A stretch of DNA of 59,077 nucleotides from NCBI GenBank assembly GCA_903836465.1, contig CAILRB010000022.1, forward strand, positions 1 through 59,077, in the 5' to 3' direction. A model generated the notes under the pieces. It worked only from the letters and a program-made list of their open reading frames with translations. It did no database searches and was not told the origin of the DNA. The position numbers and the translations under genes were made by a program. Positions 54,135 to 59,077 of the stretch are shown piece by piece. Numbering within the stretch: the stretch's first letter is position 1; each line of letters begins with the position of its first letter. Source of the DNA: an uncultured Chlorobiaceae bacterium (GTDB lineage: Bacteria; Bacteroidota; Chlorobiia; Chlorobiales; Chlorobiaceae).

Positions 54135-55523
54135 CTATACATCACTGACCATACGATCAATCTGGTTGACCAGATAAAACGGCAGATTGATCAGCCTGAA
54201 CGGTTTGGCCGTGTTATTCACCTTTGCGACAAGTTCCTGAAGTGATGGTTTCGCGGAACTGATTCTTATGGCTTGATCAGCGTGCTTTTTCACCATGTAC
54301 GAGTGCAGCGATTTTATGGTGCCCCCAGTGCCGGATTTCACCTCAACCGGGTACACCTTGTTGCCTCTTTCGTACAGAAAATCGATCTCGGCTTGCGCTT
54401 CTGATTTTGGGGGTTGCCAGTAGTAAAGACTCGGGTTAACGTACCCAGGTTTGGCGGCAAGCAGTTGTTGCCCCACAAACTGCTCCGCGATAACGCCGCG
54501 ATTGGCAAGTTCCAGAGGTGAACTCATGATTGTTTGTGCAGGAATGCCCTGTGCCGCCAGCAGTAGCCCGAGATCCAGAAATAAAAATTTGCTGATCCTT
54601 ATTTTTGTATCGCCACCAAGCGGAATACTCCCGGCACCAGAGTGCAGGACGCGATAGAAGAGTCGGGCTTCCAGAAATCGCTCAAGCGAATCGTTCAACT
54701 GACGGTTATTGCCGCTGCTGTTCAGCGCAATTTCATTGGCCTGTTTATGAGAAAACTGCAACCCGATCTGGCTGATAATGCCATTAAAAAATGCGTTAAG
54801 TTTCAATGCCGTTTGAGAACCCGCATACTTTGAAAAATCATCTTTATATGCTTGAAGAAGCTCTGTTTGATATTTGACTATTTCAGCATGGTTGAAATTC
54901 GTGTTAATGGCGGTCTGCACACAAGAGGGCATTCCTCCGGTCAGAGTGTAGCGCCGAACCTGAGCCATCAGCTCATCATGCACGCTGTCGGGGAGCAAAT
55001 GGATGTTGCCAAGCGTGAGCATCCCGATGGTGTTGAGAGCTTTTGAGGCATCGGTAGCAGCAAGGAATTCATCGAACGTTAATGGAGCCATAAAGAGGTA
55101 CTCAACACGCCCGACCGGTGTCGAAAGCTTGTCGTCGTGCAGTACCTGATCGAGTAATGATCCGGTTAAAATTACGGCAAGCTCCGGCATCTCCTCCCAA
55201 AAGTATCGCAAGCAGGAATAGGCAGCGGGAGTTGCCTGGGCCTCATCCAGAAACAGGATACCTTTGCTCTGTCGAGTGATGGTTTTGCCGCTGATGAGCG
55301 ACATATTAAAGAGTAAATCATCCAGCTTGTAGCTTTTGAATAACGGTTCAAGCTCTTGATGGCGCTCCAGATTGATTTCCATAATTTCCACCGAGAGCTG
55401 ACTTGCCGCAAGCCGAACAGCAGTTGTTTTGCCAACCTGTCTCGCACCGCGTATGACCAGTGGCTTGCGTTTGCTCTGGTTGTACCATGCCTTTATCTCC
55501 TCTATTGCACGTCGGCTGAACAT
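54135..55523 (-). CDS. AAA_14/DUF4143 ATPase
   Basis: The 462-aa protein starts MFSRRAIEEIKAWYNQS, has Walker A GARQVGKT at 26-33 and Walker B GILFLDEAQATP, and ends with a DUF4143 domain including EIDFLYERGNKVYPVEVKSG, a nuclease-like fold motif. These proteins are found in many copies in bacteria and archaea, often as accessory genes, and their role is unknown. The ATG at 55523 is chosen: it has AGAG seven bases upstream and begins the family sequence; the frame is open another 37 codons. Confidence 0.88.
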   Translation of the reverse strand: MFSRRAIEEIKAWYNQSKRKPLVIRGARQVGKTTAVRLAASQLSVEIMEINLERHQELEPLFKSYKLDDLLFNMSLISGKTITRQSKGILFLDEAQATPAAYSCLRYFWEEMPELAVILTGSLLDQVLHDDKLSTPVGRVEYLFMAPLTFDEFLAATDASKALNTIGMLTLGNIHLLPDSVHDELMAQVRRYTLTGGMPSCVQTAINTNFNHAEIVKYQTELLQAYKDDFSKYAGSQTALKLNAFFNGIISQIGLQFSHKQANEIALNSSGNNRQLNDSLERFLEARLFYRVLHSGAGSIPLGGDTKIRISKFLFLDLGLLLAAQGIPAQTIMSSPLELANRGVIAEQFVGQQLLAAKPGYVNPSLYYWQPPKSEAQAEIDFLYERGNKVYPVEVKSGTGGTIKSLHSYMVKKHADQAIRISSAKPSLQELVAKVNNTAKPFRLINLPFYLVNQIDRMVSDV

Positions 55524-55652
55524 GTGAATCTCTTTAGCTTTGTATGGGTATGCCTCTTCGCTCGCAATAAATCTACCATTTTTATTCGTATTCTGTAATA
55601 AAAATGTGCCCTTATAATGCAAGGCGAGGCTCACTGAGCACTACCGAAGCAA

Positions 55653-56531
55653 TTATCCATAAACGAGCTGAATGGCAATTCCCGCGACGGTGCTGATGGC
55701 AACGAGCAGAAGCAGAATTCGGATGGTGTCGCGAAGGTCGTGGTTCTCCCTGAGCAGCACCAGACCGCCAAGTCCTGCACTGCTGCATAACCCGGCAATT
55801 GCAGAACCATAACTCAGCCCGCCTTTCAGAAACAATTCAGCGATTGCAACTGAAGCGGCACAGTTGGGGATAAGGCCAATCAGTGCTGCCAGGAATGGCT
55901 GCAACAGATGCTGTTTGAGTAAAACCCGACCGAGATTCTCTTCACCCACAGACGCTATCAGAACATTGAGGGCAAAGGTTACTGCCATGATAAAAAGGAA
56001 TATCTTTGCTGTGTGGATAAGTGGATGCGTGATCCACTGCCACTTGCCGATAGTACCTGAAAGATCATGGTTGCAACAACCAGCATCAAGGGGTGCTTCA
56101 ACAGAGTGTTGATGAGCATGATCCTTTATTTTCCGTGACGAACTCCCAACAGCCAGATCAATCGCATATCCGGCTACCAGTCCAATGATCAACTTGGTAA
56201 CCAGAACAACAACAACAAACTTGCCCTTGCCTGGTTGCGCGAGAATCACCGGAATGGCCTCGTCAGAGGTTGCCAGAAACACGGCCAGCAAGGTACCTTT
56301 GGTAATCAGTCGGCGAGCATAGAGCGCACTGGCAACCACCGAAAAACCGCACTGGGGAATGCAACCGAAGGCCGCACCCAGTGCCGGGCCAGCTTTTGCG
56401 CTCTTCTCCAATACATGCGTTATTCTTCCACTCAATCGCCGTTCGAACAATTCAACAAGAAGATAAATGAGCAACAGAAAAGGGATCATTGCTGCGCTGT
56501 CAGCAAGCGCATCAAGAAAGAGTTCTCTCAC
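55653..56531 (-). CDS. Putative heavy-metal/arsenic permease (10TM exporter, ArsP_2 type)
   Basis: The 292-aa protein is an integral membrane protein of about nine to ten helices with an internal duplication. It carries GCIPQCGFSVVASALYA in the first half and IPNCAASVAIAELFLKGGLS in the second, a Cys-bearing motif in each. Between the halves is a His-rich loop (DHAHQHSVEAPLDAGCCNH) that could bind metal. This fits the 'putative 10TM heavy-metal exporter' family. The start is a GTG with AAGGAG eight bases upstream. The 217-base gap upstream contains no gene I can support. Confidence 0.8.
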   Translation of the reverse strand: MRELFLDALADSAAMIPFLLLIYLLVELFERRLSGRITHVLEKSAKAGPALGAAFGCIPQCGFSVVASALYARRLITKGTLLAVFLATSDEAIPVILAQPGKGKFVVVVLVTKLIIGLVAGYAIDLAVGSSSRKIKDHAHQHSVEAPLDAGCCNHDLSGTIGKWQWITHPLIHTAKIFLFIMAVTFALNVLIASVGEENLGRVLLKQHLLQPFLAALIGLIPNCAASVAIAELFLKGGLSYGSAIAGLCSSAGLGGLVLLRENHDLRDTIRILLLLVAISTVAGIAIQLVYG

Positions 56532-56748
56532 GACTTTTCTCCTTCAGTACCGGAATTCACGGCATCGATGGTTACGCACAACAAAGTCTGTTGCCTGTTT
56601 AACATCTCAATTACCCTTCCTTGTAGGTCTGCATAGACGATCCATGAAGATCATCATGAAATCCAAAGCGAATACCTCGTGTTTCATGCACAATCTGTAC
56701 CGCTCGTTCTGCAAATTTTGGCAGGAGATGCTCTTGTTGGATGACTGG

Positions 56749-57303
56749 TTAGCGACCATATTTAGCCGTAAAACTCGCTTTGTTCAAGGTATTGGCATGA
56801 ATCATGAAACCGATTAAAGCCGCAGAGGCTTCTGCAGGAACATCAATTTTTTCAATGTTCAAGGCAGAGATGGTAAAAATGTAACGATGGGGTTTGTCGC
56901 CTTTTGGGGGACATGCACCACCAAACTCATGATTGCCATAATCGGTACGACCTTGAAGAGCCCCTGGAGGCAGCAGCTTCCCTGTTGCATCTCCTGCGCC
57001 AGAAGCCAATTCAGTCACATTCGCCGGGATATTGTAGACGACCCAATGCCACCAGCCTGAACCAGTCGGTGCATCAGGATCATACACCGTGATTGCATAG
57101 CTTTTTGTTCCTTTCGGACCTGGTGTCCATTGCAACGCCGGTGATTGATTTTTCCCCGTACAACCAAAGCCATCAAAGACTTGTTCCTCGGTGAGAGTAG
57201 CACCAGCTTTAATCGTTGGGCTTGTCAGCTTAAAGTTACCGGCATGCGCTACCGTTGCTGTAGAACAAAGAGCGACCAAGACCAAAAACAAGTTCCTGAA
57301 CAT
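56749..57303 (-). CDS. YbhB/YbcL (RKIP/PEBP-like) secreted protein
   Basis: The 184-aa protein starts with a cleavable signal peptide (MFRNLFLVLVALCSTATVAHA). The mature part has FGCTGKNQSPALQWTPGPKG, the ligand-pocket motif YAITVYDPDAPTGSGWWHWV and PPKGDKPHRYIFTISAL, all typical of bacterial PEBP-family proteins. Their ligand in bacteria is unknown. ATG 57303 is chosen because AGGAG lies eight bases upstream and the signal peptide starts there. It is probably monocistronic. Confidence 0.93.
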   Translation of the reverse strand: MFRNLFLVLVALCSTATVAHAGNFKLTSPTIKAGATLTEEQVFDGFGCTGKNQSPALQWTPGPKGTKSYAITVYDPDAPTGSGWWHWVVYNIPANVTELASGAGDATGKLLPPGALQGRTDYGNHEFGGACPPKGDKPHRYIFTISALNIEKIDVPAEASAALIGFMIHANTLNKASFTAKYGR

Positions 57304-57428
57304 AACAATTCTCCTTTTTTTGAGATGTTGACCCGATAGAGAGCTTCTCCCAACTGTTCGCGTAAAAAAACCTTCACGTGTTATTGTAATGAAAATCCAA
57401 CAAATCAAACAATCCTGCGAATCAAGGT

Positions 57429-58076
57429 TCAAGACGATTGCAGCAATGCAACCGGCACGCCAGCCATCTCTGCTGCTTGCTCAACACTCATCCCACTCTC
57501 TACCAACCTCTGAGCAACCTCAAGCTTCCCCTCCGCCTTACCTTCATCATAGGCCGTATCAATAACATTTTTCAAGTCACGATATACCTTGAGGCTATCC
57601 TCATAAGCCGCAGCTTCAGCGGGAGAGTATTTTGCTATCTCTGCTATCTCAAATACTTTGCTGAACACCTTTTCTTGCAGTCGTTGTGGACGATCAGTGA
57701 GTTCCGGCAGATTGCGAAGCAGATAACACCATTTATCAAAATCAGTAATCAGTTCGTCAACACTTTTGCGAAACTTTGGCAGTTCAAGGTAAATGAAGGT
57801 GAGTTTATTGTAGAAGACCTGGCCCGTTGAACGGTCAAGGAGCTTCACTTCATGGTGAACAACATCATGCGACGCTTGATCCTCATCAAAGATAAAATCA
57901 AGAATTCCTACCATATAGACTGGTTTCAAGCGAAAATCCCATGACCCTTTTTGGGCTTGCTGCTGAATGGGAAACGAGGCATAAAACACTGAACGATCTT
58001 TGTTCACCTCCGATCCAAAAATCTTTTTGAAACCGAAGTCGGTGAAGGGGTTGATGTAGCGCTCTTTCATCGTCAT
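57429..58076 (-). pseudogene. Rpn/PD-(D/E)XK nuclease-family protein with internal deletion
   Basis: The 215-aa reading frame begins like the Rpn recombination-promoting nuclease family (INPFTDFGFKKIFGSEVNKD) but passes directly to RSVFYASFPIQQQAQKGSW. In intact relatives these parts are separated by some 65-75 residues that hold the Asp and Glu-x-Lys/Gln of the nuclease core. After the join the sequence continues normally to a C-terminal coiled region. The join keeps frame, so a stable but nuclease-dead protein is possible. The shared Lys-Asp codons at the join suggest recombination at short homology. Confidence 0.75.
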
Positions 58077-58167
58077 GGTGTGATGGTCAAATTGTGCTGT
58101 TCAACGTAAGACGCACAGCCAAAAGGTACGGTTGCTGTAATTATACAATTATTAACCGAATTCAATA

Positions 58168-58380
58168 TCACAATTCGCCGCTGAAGAAATCTCCTGGTTC
58201 TGCACAAATTGTCGACAGTTCAAGTCCATCGTCACTTTTTACACTGATCTTCATCCTGAACAAATAATCACGCGGGTTGATGCTTTCGCTCAAAACGGCG
58301 ATGACATCACCAATCGAGAAGTACACAGGTTTCAGTGGCCTCATCAAATCGTACCTCCGGGAAATCATGGCATGTTCGGA
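58168..58380 (-). pseudogene. BRO-N/DinD-like phage antirepressor fragment, frameshifted
   Basis: Two frames together read VRFDEATETW then YFSIGDVIAVLSESINPRDY and ELSTIC, the BRO-N domain of DinD-like and phage antirepressor proteins. One extra T near 58325 splits them; removing it joins Thr-Trp-Tyr-Phe-Ser in one frame. The fragment stops at 58168 after about 60 residues, where intact proteins continue for 200 or more. It is a dead remnant next to other damaged accessory genes. Confidence 0.65.
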
Positions 58381-58512
58381 TGTGCGAGAGATAAGCATCT
58401 ACGATGGGCCTAACTCGTTGCCAGTGCTCTTTGCTGATTTTTAATGGGGAAAAATTGAATTTCTCCATACAAAATCATTCGTGGCCAACTCATTTTGTAA
58501 AAAATAAATATA

Positions 58513-59077
58513 CTACTCATCGCCCCGCTCCTTCGGCTTCTGCAGAAACTCGATCTCCTTGAGCATGCGGTCGAAGTCGCTCTCAAAGAGCCGATCCTGC
58601 ACGATCCGGTATTTCTCGAATTCGCTTTCGGCGTGTGCTCTGGCAATTTCTGCTGTCACTTTGCCCGGATCCTGTAAGATCTCACGATCGGTCGCTGCGA
58701 TGAAGCGATTGAGACGGGTTTCCCAGTCCTGCATGTTCATGGGCATCTTGCGTAGCGCCATGTCCTCGGCAACATCCAGGTATGCCGAAACCAACCGTGC
58801 AAGTTGCGCCATTTCGTGTTCAGTCAGGTAATTCTTTGCAACCACAACGTCGAACTTCTGGATCTTTCCTCCGGGAGCATCCTTCCATGAGATCAGCCCC
58901 ATATTCTGTTTTTCGGCATCGGCCCGGTTATTCGGTGGCAGTTATCCGAAAATTTCGGATAACTGAATCTTCCTGCAATTCACTATCACTAAATATCTTT
59001 TTCAGGTGATAGTTGATAGTGCGCACGTCCACGTCATAGAGCACCCCCATCATCTTCTGAGTAAGCCAGATATTCTC
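58513..59077 (-). pseudogene. RhuM-family gene with internal deletion, 5' end outside window
   Basis: From the right edge the minus strand reads ENIWLTQKMMGVLYDVDVRT and then FSDSELQEDSVIRNFRITAT, the N-terminal part of RhuM virulence-associated proteins, and stops at a TAA at 58928-58930. The C-terminal part resumes at once in another frame: NRADAEKQNMGLISWKDAPG and AKNYLTEHEMAQLARLVSAY down to 58513. About 150 residues of the middle are absent and the join is out of frame. RhuM proteins occur with restriction and defence islands; their role is unknown. Confidence 0.8.

Noticed and set aside
1-59077. CRISPR array, tRNA, rRNA
   Set aside because: I saw no regularly spaced repeats and no cloverleaf or rRNA-like stretch; the intergenic gaps are all under 300 bases.

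Overview
The window looks like accessory chromosome from a Gram-negative bacterium, most likely a green sulfur bacterium (Chlorobiaceae) or a close Bacteroidota/Chlorobiota relative. This rests on general protein flavour and on a Bacteroidota-style contractile injection locus; no rRNA, tRNA or photosynthesis gene is present to confirm it. All gene calls come from reading translations, with no database search.

Layout. 1-4.2 kb (+): a decayed IS4-superfamily transposase, an unknown two-helix membrane protein, an intact RelE-like toxin/XRE antitoxin pair, a strong 39-bp dyad, and umuD followed by a umuC that has lost its catalytic middle. 4.2-6.2 kb (-): a TPR protein with an HExxH motif. 6.5-8.4 kb (+): a radical SAM/SPASM enzyme with a SAM methyltransferase. 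8.3-13.6 kb (-): a RecQ-type helicase with a C-terminal phosphoribosyltransferase domain coupled to a broken DprA-like gene, a Bcr/CflA-type MFS pump, a coiled-coil membrane protein and a methyltransferase.

13.7-39.3 kb (-) is the centrepiece: a compact and apparently complete extracellular contractile injection system (eCIS) of 16 genes. In transcription order: DUF4255 cap protein, an unknown protein, sheath, two tube proteins, a 58-aa DUF5908-like protein, LysM protein, VgrG-like spike, PAAR tip, gp25-like protein, two large baseplate proteins, a 1244-aa unknown protein with a nucleotidyltransferase-like C-terminus, tape-measure protein, a 1214-aa DUF4157 cargo candidate with an endonuclease-like tail, and the AAA+ ATPase. 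An intrinsic terminator separates the structural genes from the tape-measure/cargo/ATPase genes, which suggests that dosage is set inside the operon. A separate membrane-protein gene lies just upstream.

40.7-46.8 kb (-): a CusABC-type heavy-metal RND efflux operon headed by a secreted His/Cys-rich peptide, with a perfect dyad as candidate operator. 46.8-56.5 kb (-): recC without recB or recD nearby, a methyltransferase, a SWIM zinc-finger protein, an AlbA-type regulator, an AAA_14/DUF4143 ATPase and a metal permease. 56.7-59.1 kb (-): a secreted YbhB-like protein, then three damaged accessory genes (Rpn-type nuclease, BRO-N/DinD-like, RhuM).

A second theme is gene decay by internal deletion. 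UmuC, the Rpn-type protein and RhuM each keep recognisable ends joined across a missing catalytic or central part, and the DprA-like gene stops at its nucleotide-binding core.
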